Source of the DNA: Mesorhizobium sp.
GTDB lineage: Bacteria > Pseudomonadota > Alphaproteobacteria > Rhizobiales > Rhizobiaceae
Direction: 5' to 3'
Length of the DNA stretch: 64,000 bases
Assembly (NCBI GenBank): GCA_004020545.1
Contig: SAQE01000018.1
Coordinates: forward strand, 1-64,000
This document shows, piece after piece, positions 27,446 to 36,745 of this stretch (the first letter of the stretch is position 1; each line of letters starts with the position of its first letter). The translations under genes were made by a program, and so were the position numbers. The notes under the pieces are model-generated. The model made no database searches. It was not told the DNA's origin and worked only from the letters and a program-made list of their open reading frames with translations.

Positions 27446-27544
27446 CAGCGCTGACGGTCAATTCAAAACGGGTTCGCCCCGAACCATTTGGTCCGGCACT
27501 CCCTCCGAAAGCGGCTCAACCACTGGCTCGACGAGGTAATTGAG

Positions 27545-30500
27545 ATGACTGCCACCCTGACCTTCCACCCGCTCGGCAATGCCGATTGCACCCGAATCGA
27601 CTTTGCCGACGGCAAGAAGATGCTGGTCGACTATGCCGACATGCGCAATGACGACGACCCCTACGACAAGAGGATCGAACTGCCGGAGGAGCTGAGAGCG
27701 GACCTGCGCGCCGCCGACCGCGACGACTACGATGTGGTCTGTTTCACCCATCTCGACGACGACCATTGCTGCGGAGCGGGCGATTTCTTCTGGTTCGACC
27801 ACGCCGCAAAATACCAGGGCGCCGGCCGCATCGAAATTAAGGAGTTGTGGGTCCCGGCGGCCGCTATCCTTGAAGATGGCTGCCAGGACAGCGCGCGCAT
27901 CATCCGGCAGGAAGCACGCCACCGGCTGCGCCAAGGCTACGGCATACGCGTCTTCTCGCGCCCGAAGAAGCTGCGCGAGTGGCTGGAAAAGCAGGGTCTG
28001 TCGCTGGAATCGCGCGCGCACCTCATCACCGATGCGGGCCAGTACGTCCCCGGCTTCTCAAAGTTCGGCACCGAGCGGGCGGAGTTTTTCATCCACAGCC
28101 CCTTCGGCTGGCGCCAGAACGAGACCGAGGTCGTTGACCGCAACCAGGACAGCGTCGTCTTCCAGGCTACCTTTCTCGAAGGCGGGCGCGAAACCTACGC
28201 GCTGTTCATGTCGGACATCCACGCGGACTCCATTGACCAGATTGTCCTGACTACCAAGCGTCACGGGCGCGAGGACCGCCTGCTATGGGATATTTTCAAG
28301 GTTCCGCATCACTGCTCTTACACGGCCATCGGCTGGATCAAGGGCGAGGACGAGACCGAACCCACGGCGCATGTCGAATGGCTGTGCGAGACGCAGGGGC
28401 GCGAGCGACACATCATGGTGTCGACCAGCAAGCCGATGCCCATCAAGGGGTCGGCAGAAGACGACGATGTGCAGCCGCCGCATCGCCAGGCCGGGAACTA
28501 CTACAAGTCCGTCGCACGTAATGCGGACGGGCAGTTCAAGGTGACGATGGAGACGCCATCGGTCAGCCGGCCGAAGCAGGTCAAAATTGAGATCACGGAC
28601 CGCGGCGCGCAGCTGCTCACCATTTCGGCGGCAGCAGGCGCGGCGGCGATCGTCTCGACTCGGCGCGGGCGGGCTGATCGCATGACCGCGCTTCATGAAT
28701 GGTGGACGGGCTTCGGACAGACGCTGCCCGATGCTGTCGCGGCCGATATCGGCCGCGCGCGCGACGCGGCGGCATTCATCGCGTCGGGCGCCATTCCAGG
28801 CGTTGCCCTTGTGGAGGCGCGGCAAACGGCCGGCGGAAGCCATGTCGCGCTCCAACTCGATATCGAGGTGGAAAGGCCGCAGGACCTCGCTTGCGATATA
28901 CGCGCGATCGAGCCCGTCGCCGTGATCTTCGACGCCGGCGGGCATGCGCCGTCAGTGCTTGCGCTGCGCGCGGATTTTCCCGACACCATGCATCAGAATG
29001 CCATTCCTTCGGGCTTCCCCCGCTCGCTCTGTATCGATGACAGACCCTGGGCGGAAGCGCAGCTGACCTTCACCATCCCGGACTTCATCCGGCGCATTCA
29101 GCTCTGGCTTGCCAGGGCCGCGAAAGGTGAATTGCACGACCCGGCACAGCCGCTGGAGCCGCTGTTCTTTGGCAGCGCCCTCAAGATTCTGGTTCCAACG
29201 GCCGCCCTTGCCGACCAGGAAGATCCCGCCGAACTGATCGGCTTTGCGCACCCGGACAATCCGAACATCGTCGTCACGCGCCTCGTCGGAAAGGATGCAC
29301 GGGCGGACGTTCATCCGAACGGCTTTGTTGTCGTTCCGTTGCGCGCGGCACCGCAGCAGACAGGCAGGCTGAGGCAGAGCCCTGCGACCCTGGCTGCGCT
29401 CGCCGCCGAACTGGCGGAGTGCGGCGTCGATCTCGGGGCCGAAATTGCACGCCGCGTAATCGCCTGGGCTGGCCTCCAGAAGGATGATCTCCGGCGCCTG
29501 TCATCTCGCCTGGCGATCATTGCCGCTTCCCCCGTCGAAGGGACGGACGGCAAGACGGCCGACGATCTGCGCGCGTTCGTGACCGAAGCCACGGCCGGTG
29601 AGGTAGGTGCAGCGCTGGGCGTCATCGAGCGCAATGTGAGCGACGTGGGATCGGGATCGGGATATGTCCGCCTCATCGGTATGAAGGACATCAAGTCGGT
29701 CCCCGTTGTTGATATCGCGCCTGCCGAGGTGCATCTCGATTTCAACCGTGATCTCGGCGCTGCCATCAGCGGACAGGAGGCGCCAGATACGCGCGCCGCC
29801 GTCATGATCGGCGCGGGTTCGCTCGGATCGCAGGTCGCGATCAACCTTGCGCGCGAAGGCCGGTTTCGGTGGACGCTCGTCGACAACGATGCCTTGCTGC
29901 CACACAACCTGGCTCGCCACGCCCTGTTCTCCTCTGACGTTGGCGTGCCAAAGGCGATTGCGGTTGCGCGCAGAATGCACGGGTTGCTGGATGAATCCAT
30001 CGGCCATCTGGCGTGCAACGTCCTCGCGCCTTCAGACCAACTGAAGGAGGCGCTGGCCGACAAGCTTAGGGCTGCTGAGATTATCATTGATGCCTCGGCA
30101 TCGGTCGCCGTGTCGCGATACGTGGCCGACCTGCCAGCGGCTTCGGGGCGCCGTCTTTCGGTCTTCTTCAATCCGGCCGGCACAGCGGTCGTTCTCCTTT
30201 CCGAGGGAACCAACCGCGATGTCACACTGCGTGATCTTGAATCCCAGTATCATCGCATCTTTCAGATAGAACCTGCGCTGGCTGATCACCTGAGGCCGCG
30301 TGATGGCGGCCTGCGCTACAGCGGATCCTGCCGGGCGGTCACCAACCGAATCTCGGCTTCGCAAGCCGCGCTGCTCAGCGCGATTGCAGCGCGAGGCATG
30401 ACCACCGCTCTCAAGGATGACGGTGCCGCGATTCGCATCTGGAGCGTCAGCGACGAGAGCGAAGTCCGACTTTATTTCCGCCCGGCTGCCGAAGTGACAC

Positions 30501-30970
30501 GAGTGACTCTCGGTGACTGGACAGTCACGTACGACACGCTCGTCCAGGCCGAACTGGTCGCGTTGCGGGAGCGCAATCTGCCCCACGAAACCGGCGGTGT
30601 GCTGCTCGGCATCTCTGATACGAGCCGCCACTCGATCCATATTGTACGCGCCCTGCCGCAGCCGGGCGACAGCCAAGGCTCAGTCACTCGTTTTGAACGC
30701 GGCGTTTCCGGTCTTCGGGAGGCGGTCGCGGCCGCAGCGGAGGCTTCACTGCATCAGGTACGCTATGTCGGCGAATGGCATTCGCATCCAGTGGGATCGT
30801 CCACAACGCCCAGCACAATCGACCTGAGCCAGCTCTCCTGGCTGACGGAAGAACTTGAGGACGAGGGCATTCCCGCTCTGATGGCCATTGCCGGCGATCA
30901 CGGTTCCATCACCCTTCTGCTCGGCGGCAGGCAGCGCGCGCCGGACGGTGTCAGGAAGGAATGCGCATGA
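27545..30970 (+). CDS. Four-domain fusion: metallo-beta-lactamase, E2-like, E1-like (ThiF) and JAB protease
   Basis: A protein of 1141 aa from ATG 27545 (GAGG eight bases upstream). Domains in order are as follows. (1) Residues 1-340, a ComEC-like metallo-beta-lactamase fold with THLDDDH (H69, D71, D73, H74), FMSDIHAD (D224) and KVPHHCS (H254, H255). (2) About 430-540, an E2-like UBC fold with a candidate active Cys in PRSLCIDDRPW (C495). (3) About 740-960, an E1/ThiF adenylation domain with nucleotide loop VMIGAGSLGSQ (G756-G761), LVDNDAL (D780) and NLARH (R790), and a Cys in YSGSCRAVTNR (C929). (4) About 1000-1141, a JAB isopeptidase with HETGGVLLG (E1015) and GEWHSHP...S..D (H1079, H1081, S1090, D1093). 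All catalytic residues seem kept. The chemistry expected is ubiquitin-like conjugation and deconjugation, as in Cap2/Cap3 of CBASS. No CD-NTase or free ubiquitin-like gene lies beside it. Confidence 0.85.
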   Translation: MTATLTFHPLGNADCTRIDFADGKKMLVDYADMRNDDDPYDKRIELPEELRADLRAADRDDYDVVCFTHLDDDHCCGAGDFFWFDHAAKYQGAGRIEIKELWVPAAAILEDGCQDSARIIRQEARHRLRQGYGIRVFSRPKKLREWLEKQGLSLESRAHLITDAGQYVPGFSKFGTERAEFFIHSPFGWRQNETEVVDRNQDSVVFQATFLEGGRETYALFMSDIHADSIDQIVLTTKRHGREDRLLWDIFKVPHHCSYTAIGWIKGEDETEPTAHVEWLCETQGRERHIMVSTSKPMPIKGSAEDDDVQPPHRQAGNYYKSVARNADGQFKVTMETPSVSRPKQVKIEITDRGAQLLTISAAAGAAAIVSTRRGRADRMTALHEWWTGFGQTLPDAVAADIGRARDAAAFIASGAIPGVALVEARQTAGGSHVALQLDIEVERPQDLACDIRAIEPVAVIFDAGGHAPSVLALRADFPDTMHQNAIPSGFPRSLCIDDRPWAEAQLTFTIPDFIRRIQLWLARAAKGELHDPAQPLEPLFFGSALKILVPTAALADQEDPAELIGFAHPDNPNIVVTRLVGKDARADVHPNGFVVVPLRAAPQQTGRLRQSPATLAALAAELAECGVDLGAEIARRVIAWAGLQKDDLRRLSSRLAIIAASPVEGTDGKTADDLRAFVTEATAGEVGAALGVIERNVSDVGSGSGYVRLIGMKDIKSVPVVDIAPAEVHLDFNRDLGAAISGQEAPDTRAAVMIGAGSLGSQVAINLAREGRFRWTLVDNDALLPHNLARHALFSSDVGVPKAIAVARRMHGLLDESIGHLACNVLAPSDQLKEALADKLRAAEIIIDASASVAVSRYVADLPAASGRRLSVFFNPAGTAVVLLSEGTNRDVTLRDLESQYHRIFQIEPALADHLRPRDGGLRYSGSCRAVTNRISASQAALLSAIAARGMTTALKDDGAAIRIWSVSDESEVRLYFRPAAEVTRVTLGDWTVTYDTLVQAELVALRERNLPHETGGVLLGISDTSRHSIHIVRALPQPGDSQGSVTRFERGVSGLREAVAAAAEASLHQVRYVGEWHSHPVGSSTTPSTIDLSQLSWLTEELEDEGIPALMAIAGDHGSITLLLGGRQRAPDGVRKECA

Positions 30971-32145
30971 GCGTGATCGCTGCTGCTGCCGACATTCAGA
31001 GCCTTTTTGCCGCCAACGCCGGGACGAAGGACTTTGTGCAGGCGCGCAAACTTGAGGACACGATCGGGCTGTGCCTCTCGGGCGGCGGCTACCGCGCCAT
31101 GATCTATCATGCGGGCGCGCTGATCAGGCTGAATGAGCTCGGTTTCCTTCCGCGCCTTGGTGAGATTGCGAGTGTTTCCGGCGGCTCGATCACCGCAGGG
31201 GTCCTCGCCCTTTCATGGCCGCGACTGACATTTGACCGGGCGGGCAAGGCCTCAAACCTTGACGCTCTTGTCGTTCAGCCGCTTCTTAGCTTTGCTGGCA
31301 TCGGCATAGATGTCCGCGCCATTCTCACCGGCTTCATTCCCGGGCGCACGGCGGCGGACAGTATTGTCGCCGCCTACGACCGGCACCTTTTTTCCGGCGC
31401 TGGATTGCAGGAGATCACTGATTTCCCGCGCTTTACCTTCATGGCCACGAACCTCCAGACCGGCAGCAACTGGCGGTTTGCCAAAGCCTATGCGGCTGAC
31501 TTCCGGGTTGGAATGATCGACCACCCGACATTGTCGCTGGCGCGGGTAGTGGCGGCATCGTCTGCGTTCCCGCCCTTTCTCTCGCCTGTGCGTATCAGCC
31601 TGAAAGATCAGATCGTCCGGAAAACAGAAGGCGCCGACCTCCACCGCAACCCGTTCACAGATACGGCGGTCCTTGCCGACGGCGGCATCTATGACAATCT
31701 GGGCCTCGAGCGCGTGTGGAAGCGTTGCCGGACGATCTTTGTCAGCAATGCCGGGCGTGCGATCCCCGAAGTCGGCCAGCCGACAGGCCGGTGGATCGGC
31801 CAAATGTTCCGAACGCTGAGCCTGATCCAGCAGCAGGCCGAGAATTCACGCCGGCGCATATTGTTTGGCATGGCCAATCACGGGCAGCGCGATGTGGCCT
31901 ATTGGAGTATCGATGCGCCCATCAGCAGTTATTGTCTTCAGGACGCGGCGGCTATTCCCGACGAGGCAGCCGCCGTGGCTGCGTCCATGCGAACGCGACT
32001 CAATCCCTTCAAGGCGAGCGAACAACTAACGCTTCTGGAGCTTGGTTATGCCGGTGCCGACGCGTCGATCCGCTCTCGCGGACTCGCCTCCGCTTCGTCA
32101 GCACCCGACCTCGTATGCCTTCGGGCTCTGATCGCGTCGTCTTGA
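30967..32145 (+). CDS. Patatin-like phospholipase, probable membrane-attacking effector
   Basis: A 392-aa protein starting at ATG 30967, which overlaps the TGA of the upstream gene; AGGA lies eight bases before it. The oxyanion loop is SGGGYRA (G39-R43), the nucleophile is Ser in ASVSGGSITAG (S71) and the catalytic Asp is in ADGGIYDNLG (D238), together the Ser-Asp dyad of patatins. The first position of the GxSxG elbow is Ser rather than Gly. Similar phospholipases (CapV/CapE) are effectors of CBASS that degrade the membrane. Translational coupling to the E2/E1/JAB fusion suggests it is either the effector or the conjugation target of that enzyme. Confidence 0.87.
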   Translation: MSVIAAAADIQSLFAANAGTKDFVQARKLEDTIGLCLSGGGYRAMIYHAGALIRLNELGFLPRLGEIASVSGGSITAGVLALSWPRLTFDRAGKASNLDALVVQPLLSFAGIGIDVRAILTGFIPGRTAADSIVAAYDRHLFSGAGLQEITDFPRFTFMATNLQTGSNWRFAKAYAADFRVGMIDHPTLSLARVVAASSAFPPFLSPVRISLKDQIVRKTEGADLHRNPFTDTAVLADGGIYDNLGLERVWKRCRTIFVSNAGRAIPEVGQPTGRWIGQMFRTLSLIQQQAENSRRRILFGMANHGQRDVAYWSIDAPISSYCLQDAAAIPDEAAAVAASMRTRLNPFKASEQLTLLELGYAGADASIRSRGLASASSAPDLVCLRALIASS

Positions 32146-32510
32146 CGCCAGTTGGGTGAATTCCGGGCGATCCTTCGCACGGAGGATCGGCACCCGCAGG
32201 GCCGAGACGTTCTACCAGGCGATCAAGACAGACCCCGTGGATTCGGGTGATGAGACGGTGAGAAGCCGCAACCGGTTGCTGCTCATAGACCGGAGTCAGC
32301 CGGGCGTAAACATATTCAATCGACACGGTGAAGCCGTCGAGCGCGTTTCGGGCCGACAAGTAGATTGGTCGCTCACTAAGCCGCCCTGGTTTCAGCGCGG
32401 GTGCTTCCATCGGGGCCGAGACGAGGCCGGTTGGTTTTTCAGCAAATGCTAACGGAACGCTTCCGGCTGTGCGATATTAAATCAAGTTCGAGTGTCGCGC
32501 GGGGGTTTCC
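32146..32510. other. Intergenic region after the patatin operon with a small hairpin
   Basis: 365 bp between the patatin gene and the ligase gene. A hairpin CGATCCT-(8 nt)-AGGATCG at 32168-32189, 22 bp behind the stop, may help end transcription, although it has no T-run. A minus-strand frame crosses the region but has no recognisable domain, and I do not call it. Confidence 0.35.
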
Positions 32511-33389
32511 ATGTCTAAGCCTGCCGGCAGCATCCGGCTGTCCTTCATTCGCCCGATGGAGCCCGAGCTCGTCGAGCAGCCCCCAAAGGGCGACGGATGG
32601 AGCCACGAAGTCAAGTTCGACGGCTACCGAACCCAGCTCATCAAGGATGCTGACGGCATCCGCCTCTACACGAAGACCGGGATCGACTGGACGACCAAAT
32701 ATCGGCCGCTGGCCGCAGAGGCAAAAAAGCTCGAGGCGGAAAGCTTCATCATCGAAGGCGAGGCGATCGCGACCAACGAGGCCGGGTTGTCCGACTTCCA
32801 CGCGCTGCGCTCGGCCATCACCAGGCGACCACAGGATCTCTATCTGGTCGCATTCGATCTTCTGCACCTTAACGGCCACGATCTGCGCGACATGGCGCTG
32901 AAGGACCGGCGCGAGATCCTGGAGGCGCTCATTCCCGCCGGCGGCCACATTCAATTCAGCGAAGCGCTGCCGGGAACTGGCGATGCCGTCTACCATCTGG
33001 CCTGCGAGGCAGGCTTGGAAGGCATCGTGTCGAAGCGGCTGGATAGCGTCTACCGCAGCGGCGCGACGATGAACTGGCGCAAGATCAAATGCTACGTCGA
33101 AAAGGAGATGGACATCGTTGGCGTCAAGCGCGAGCGCGGCAAGCCGGCGATGGTCCTGATGGCCGACAACGGCCGCTACATGGGCGGGGCCTTCGTCACC
33201 TTCAAAGCCGACAAGCGGCAGGCCCTATGGGACCGGGTGCAGGGCAAGGCAGGCGCTCTGCCGCCGAAAGGGCTGGCGAAGGAGAAGGCCGAGTGGCTGA
33301 AGCCCGGCCTGGTCGGCCGGGTCAAGTTCCTGAAGGGCGAAGAGAAGCTTCGCCACGCCTCGCTGAAGGACTTTTGGGAGCGAAGCTGA
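32511..33389 (+). CDS. ATP-dependent DNA ligase (LigC/LigD-ligase type)
   Basis: A 292-aa protein with the nucleotidyltransferase motif I HEVKFDGYR (K35 takes the AMP), then FIIEGEAIA (motif III), EGIVSKRLDSVYRSG (motif IV) and WRKIKC (motif V), followed by an OB-fold domain ending in KFLKGEEKLRHASLKDF. This is the ligase unit of bacterial non-homologous end joining, without the polymerase and phosphoesterase domains of full LigD. No Ku gene is present in the window. Plasmid-borne stand-alone copies of this ligase are common in rhizobia. It probably seals DNA breaks, and any link to the neighbouring defence genes is unproven. Confidence 0.9.
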   Translation: MSKPAGSIRLSFIRPMEPELVEQPPKGDGWSHEVKFDGYRTQLIKDADGIRLYTKTGIDWTTKYRPLAAEAKKLEAESFIIEGEAIATNEAGLSDFHALRSAITRRPQDLYLVAFDLLHLNGHDLRDMALKDRREILEALIPAGGHIQFSEALPGTGDAVYHLACEAGLEGIVSKRLDSVYRSGATMNWRKIKCYVEKEMDIVGVKRERGKPAMVLMADNGRYMGGAFVTFKADKRQALWDRVQGKAGALPPKGLAKEKAEWLKPGLVGRVKFLKGEEKLRHASLKDFWERS

Positions 33390-33426
33390 GTATCCGTCGA
33401 AGACCTTACAGGCGCGGTTTTTTGGC

Positions 33427-33948
33427 CTAAGGCCGGGAGGCAGAAATCTTGGTTAGTTTGATATCGCCAAGCATTATGAATTCTGGGTTCGACGCTTGAG
33501 CGGCCAGGTCGACGGCCTTTTCGACCTCAGCCACTACCGCGCGAAGCCGCTCCATAGTTCGCTCCGCCTGCCAGGGTGCACCTTCGAGCCTATAGTCGTA
33601 TCGGATTCTCACATATTCCTTCGACCGTTTTGGCGATTGAATGAAATCTTGAACCTCTTTTGGCAATTGCAGCCCTAAGGCCTTGCAGGCTGTTAGCCTG
33701 GCAGCAAAGTTGTGGTTGTAGTCCCGCACATCCTCCGGCATCGTGCCGCCGAGTAGCTGGAAACTTCGCAGGTAGTTTTCCAATGCCTGGAAGTGGAGGA
33801 GCCTCCGGGGATGGTCCGACATCTGCGGCCCGATCTGCGCCAAAGCGTCGGCGCTCATCCTGTAGGTCTCAGCAAGGCGGAAGACGCCGTAGGCTGTCAT
33901 CTCCTTGCCGTGGATAACTTTCGGCTTTTTCGCAGTGGCATCCCCCAT
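33427..33948 (-). CDS. Hypothetical helical protein
   Basis: A 173-residue, mainly helical protein convergent with the ligase gene (38 bp apart). The stretch HFQALENYLRSFQLLGGT followed by RDYNHNFAARL has the look of a HEPN-type four-helix bundle (Leu-rich pair plus an N-H segment), but the R-x4-6-H motif is not clear. Function is unknown; the HEPN idea is tentative. Confidence 0.6.
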   Translation of the reverse strand: MGDATAKKPKVIHGKEMTAYGVFRLAETYRMSADALAQIGPQMSDHPRRLLHFQALENYLRSFQLLGGTMPEDVRDYNHNFAARLTACKALGLQLPKEVQDFIQSPKRSKEYVRIRYDYRLEGAPWQAERTMERLRAVVAEVEKAVDLAAQASNPEFIMLGDIKLTKISASRP

Positions 33949-33990
33949 GGTTAGGAGGATGCCGCCACTAGCTCAGTAGGGCAAGCCGTG

Positions 33991-34203
33991 TCACCGCCTA
34001 CCGATTGAAATCTTTGGCATGTCGTCTCCCTCGCCCTGTAGGAGGAATTCAGCGAGCGCGCTCATTAGCCACTCAGCATTTTCACGGTCGAGCAACATAT
34101 CGACCGTGTCGTCATCGTCAGTGACCAACTCCAGCGTGCCTCTCAGCGGCTTGCGGGAAGTCACTTCCACATCACCGTCCTGGTACTCAACAAATTTAGG
34201 CAT
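33991..34203 (-). CDS. Small acidic hypothetical protein
   Basis: A 70-aa protein with an AGGAGA site ahead of its ATG. It contains an acidic run (LVTDDDDTVDMLLDRENAEW) and otherwise no recognised motif. The strong ribosome site and clean frame support a real gene. Confidence 0.55.
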   Translation of the reverse strand: MPKFVEYQDGDVEVTSRKPLRGTLELVTDDDDTVDMLLDRENAEWLMSALAEFLLQGEGDDMPKISIGRR

Positions 34204-34504
34204 AGTCTTCTCCTAAATAGTCATGGGGCCGCAGACGTGCATGAGCGGGTCCGCGAGCCTAGTTGATGTTCAAGGAGTTGTGTTGGGCAGCCGTGCTGCT
34301 CGTTGTCTACGACGTAAGGGCTCCCCCGTCGTCGGTTATCACGCGGCGTTGTACTCAGAGTGCCCGGCGCCGATTCTCTCAAGGCACGGTGCAAGAGTGA
34401 TCTAGCGCGTGTAGGCAGTCAAGGTCGTTCAGTCGGCCTGTATGCCGACAACAAGTTGCTTCAGCGCAAGCCAATCTCGAACCGCTGCACAAAGGCAGGA
34501 TTCT
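34204..34504. other. Gene-free stretch
   Basis: About 300 bp in which I see no supported gene, RNA or repeat. It must include the promoter of the small gene at 33991-34203. Confidence 0.4.
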
Positions 34505-34744
34505 TCATTTCCTTGCTCGGATCATCGCCCGTGCGATTGCCAGTTCGGCCTCGACCCTGGCGTTTTCCTTTTGCGTCATGTTGTCGGCCGCGACGAGCCG
34601 GCGAAGCGACCGCATCACTTCGCCTCGCGCCCATCCTGCTTCAAGCATGCAATCAACGATCGCCTGAAAGCCGGGCTCCATTGCTTCCTGACAGTCGACC
34701 TCGCGGTCTGGGTAGGCAATGGCGCGTCTAGGCGGACTGATCAT
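34505..34744 (-). CDS. Small hypothetical protein
   Basis: A 79-residue helical protein (PGFQAIVDCMLEAGWARGEV, then MRSLRRLVAADNMTQKEN) with a purine-rich ribosome site. The sequence style is that of small conserved rhizobial proteins, but no function is known to me. Confidence 0.5.
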   Translation of the reverse strand: MISPPRRAIAYPDREVDCQEAMEPGFQAIVDCMLEAGWARGEVMRSLRRLVAADNMTQKENARVEAELAIARAMIRARK

Positions 34745-34916
34745 AGGAACTTCTCTCCCTCGCCACGGTGCTCAAAACAGAACCAGTGCGACGGCTGCCT
34801 TGGTCGAGAGAAACCCCATCCGGCATCCTTGCCGCATCCGGCGTGCTCGCAAACGTGCCCGAGAGGTCCGTGATCACGCGGCTGTACAAGCTCTCCAGGG
34901 CGGGTCGGTTCGTCGC

Positions 34917-35609
34917 TCATAATAGCTTGATCGGCTCGATCAGCCCGGCGTGATCGTTGGGCTGCTTGTTGATGGCGGCTGCGTTGACGTCCCGGCAGAC
35001 GCGATAGAACTGCAATTGTCCGTCGATGTCGTGGCTGAGAACGTCCTTCAGGTCGCCAGCCGGCGTCTTGGGATCAAGCCAGGCATCGTAATAGGCCGGG
35101 TCGAGCATAAGCGGCTGGCGGTCGTGGATCTGGTTGACCGGCGCCGCCGACGGCTGGGTGATAATGGTGCAGCTGGTGACATCGCGCTTCGAATTGTAGG
35201 CCCATAGACCGGCGAATGAAAAAGGCGCGTGGCCTGGCTGGAAAATGAACCAAGGATCTTTCTTGCCGTCGGCGGGTGAGATCGTCCACTCGTAATAGCC
35301 ATCGGCCGGAACCAGGCAGCGCTTGGACTTATAGGCGTCTCGAAAAGCCGCTGTCGTGTCGACACTTTCGATGCGGGCATTGAACATCGCCGCCTTAGGC
35401 ATTTCCTTCGCCCAAAATGGAACCAGCCACCATCGCCCGGTGCGAACCCTGTGGTTGCCGTCGTCGGCCGCTGTGATGAACGGTACCTCATCGGTCGGCG
35501 CGATGTTATAGCGCGGAGCGTCGTTCCGTCCGACATCCGCTGGAGCGGTAAGCCGATAGAGGCGGTGAATTTCGGACCACGGCAGATACCTGGTGTAGCG
35601 CCCGCACAT
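34917..35609 (-). CDS. SRAP-domain protein (YedK/HMCES family)
   Basis: A 230-aa protein beginning MCGRYT, so that after Met removal Cys2 becomes the catalytic N-terminal residue. It also has RYNIAPTDEVPFI, FNARIESVD, CLVPADGYYEW (Glu) and IHDRQPLML (His), all SRAP signatures. The family crosslinks covalently to abasic sites in single-stranded DNA and protects them during replication. Length is typical. Small unknown genes on the same strand end just upstream, so it may be co-transcribed with them. Confidence 0.95.
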   Translation of the reverse strand: MCGRYTRYLPWSEIHRLYRLTAPADVGRNDAPRYNIAPTDEVPFITAADDGNHRVRTGRWWLVPFWAKEMPKAAMFNARIESVDTTAAFRDAYKSKRCLVPADGYYEWTISPADGKKDPWFIFQPGHAPFSFAGLWAYNSKRDVTSCTIITQPSAAPVNQIHDRQPLMLDPAYYDAWLDPKTPAGDLKDVLSHDIDGQLQFYRVCRDVNAAAINKQPNDHAGLIEPIKLL

Positions 35610-35619
35610 ACCTTCGACC

Positions 35620-36000
35620 TCAGTTCCGAAGAGCTTCGGGCACGCTCAGCTGTCCGAGCTCCAAGATTCGTTCATAGGCGCCCTGGCGTCGCCATACGCC
35701 GCGAGCCTGCCCTTTCTCCCTGTCGCGCTTCGGATCGAACATGAGGCCGCCGAAGTGGTCAAGGAACGACGCCGCTGCCTCGTGATCGGCGAAGCAGTGC
35801 AGCCGCCATTGCTCCTGATTCCCGTCGTCCCAAACCGCGATCACCGCTCTTGTCCTACACGACATGCCGCGCTCGGCAAGGAAACGCCTGATCAGCGTGT
35901 AGTTGCGATCCGTGCAAAGATCGTCGGGCAGCGCGACCTGGTACGGCATCTTGCGGTCGATGATCGTTGGCGTGGGAATGCCACGGCTTCGTCTCACCAT
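35620..36000 (-). CDS. Hypothetical protein
   Basis: A 126-aa protein from ATG 36000, which overlaps the end of the preceding gene by 7 bp; an inner start at MPYQVALPDD is possible. The part YTLIRRFLAERGMSCRTRAV followed by EQWRLHCFADHEAAASFLDH suggests a small alpha/beta protein. No family is recognised. It is coupled with the gene upstream and lies 10 bp before the SRAP gene. Confidence 0.5.
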   Translation of the reverse strand: MVRRSRGIPTPTIIDRKMPYQVALPDDLCTDRNYTLIRRFLAERGMSCRTRAVIAVWDDGNQEQWRLHCFADHEAAASFLDHFGGLMFDPKRDREKGQARGVWRRQGAYERILELGQLSVPEALRN

Positions 36001-36437
36001 GCTGGGGGCAGAAAGCTATCAGCCTGAAGGCGCATAGCCGCCAGCGTCAGGGCGATCGCGGTGTTGGCTGGGGGCTTCTCCATATGCAGGCGACCGTCGG
36101 AACAGCGCCATGCGGCCACGCTTATGTCCTCGTCGTCATCCTCGTCGCGCTCCGTCTCGATGATGCGGGCATCGCAAGGATCCTGGTCTATCTCGATCTT
36201 CCAGCCGGGAAGGGATCTCTCGGTGATCGCGGCTACCTCAGGCAAACTGCCCGTGAGAAAGGGCAGGCCCAGCTCGGCGGCCTCTTCCGGCGCCCCCGGC
36301 TCATTGACCCAACCCATGACATAGCAGATGTCGATGTCGAGCTGCCGGTCAGGACCCGTAGCCGTTTCGAGGCGTTCAATGATCTCCCGGTAGCGCCGCT
36401 GTCTGTCGGGCCATGTCGCGAGATTGGCAGTTTTCAC
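35994..36437 (-). CDS. Phage ABA-sandwich-like hypothetical protein
   Basis: A protein of 147 aa from GTG 36437, whose GTG overlaps the TGA of the gene before it (GTGA). The layout RYREIIERLETATGPDRQLD, an ERSLPGWKIEID strand, and a C-terminal helix TAIALTLAAMRLQAD matches the small phage ABA-sandwich proteins widespread in alphaproteobacterial phages and plasmids. Function is unknown. A TTG further upstream would add nine residues, but coupling favours the GTG. Confidence 0.55.
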   Translation of the reverse strand: MKTANLATWPDRQRRYREIIERLETATGPDRQLDIDICYVMGWVNEPGAPEEAAELGLPFLTGSLPEVAAITERSLPGWKIEIDQDPCDARIIETERDEDDDEDISVAAWRCSDGRLHMEKPPANTAIALTLAAMRLQADSFLPPAW

Positions 36438-36745
36438 CTTCGGTTCGACGGGACCGATCCCCAAAACCCTATGGGCTCGAACGACCTTGTCCTCGGGCCA
36501 TCCGGCACAGCACGTTTCACAGGCAGCGCGCTCAGCCTTGAACCAGACGGTGGCCCCTCGTCTTGTTCCTCACTCGGCTCCGCATCCTCCGGGAACCCCT
36601 TCATGTCCCAGAGTTCAACTGCGAGCATGCCGCTCATGGCATCCTCACAGGAAATGCCAGAGCTTTCGAAAACCGCCTCTGCGGCGGCTACGCCGCGAGC
36701 AAGTTCTTCGGCGGTTGCGTTCTCGATGACCAAGCGAAGCGGCAT
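36434..36745 (-). CDS. Hypothetical protein
   Basis: A protein of 103 aa from ATG 36745, with GGGAGGG five bases upstream. The N-terminal half (MPLRLVIENATAEELARGVA) is a regular strand-helix unit; the C-terminal half is acidic and Pro/Ser-rich. It overlaps the next gene by 4 bp and is the first of a three-gene run ending at 35620. No known family. Confidence 0.5.
   Translation of the reverse strand: MPLRLVIENATAEELARGVAAAEAVFESSGISCEDAMSGMLAVELWDMKGFPEDAEPSEEQDEGPPSGSRLSALPVKRAVPDGPRTRSFEPIGFWGSVPSNRR

Noticed and set aside
26475-32145. A standard type II CBASS locus
   Set aside because: No CD-NTase gene is present between the repressor and the end of the patatin operon, and the flanking genes are a helicase and a ligase.
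32009-32410. A 133-codon minus-strand frame crossing the end of the patatin gene
   Set aside because: It overlaps a well-supported gene and has no recognisable domain.
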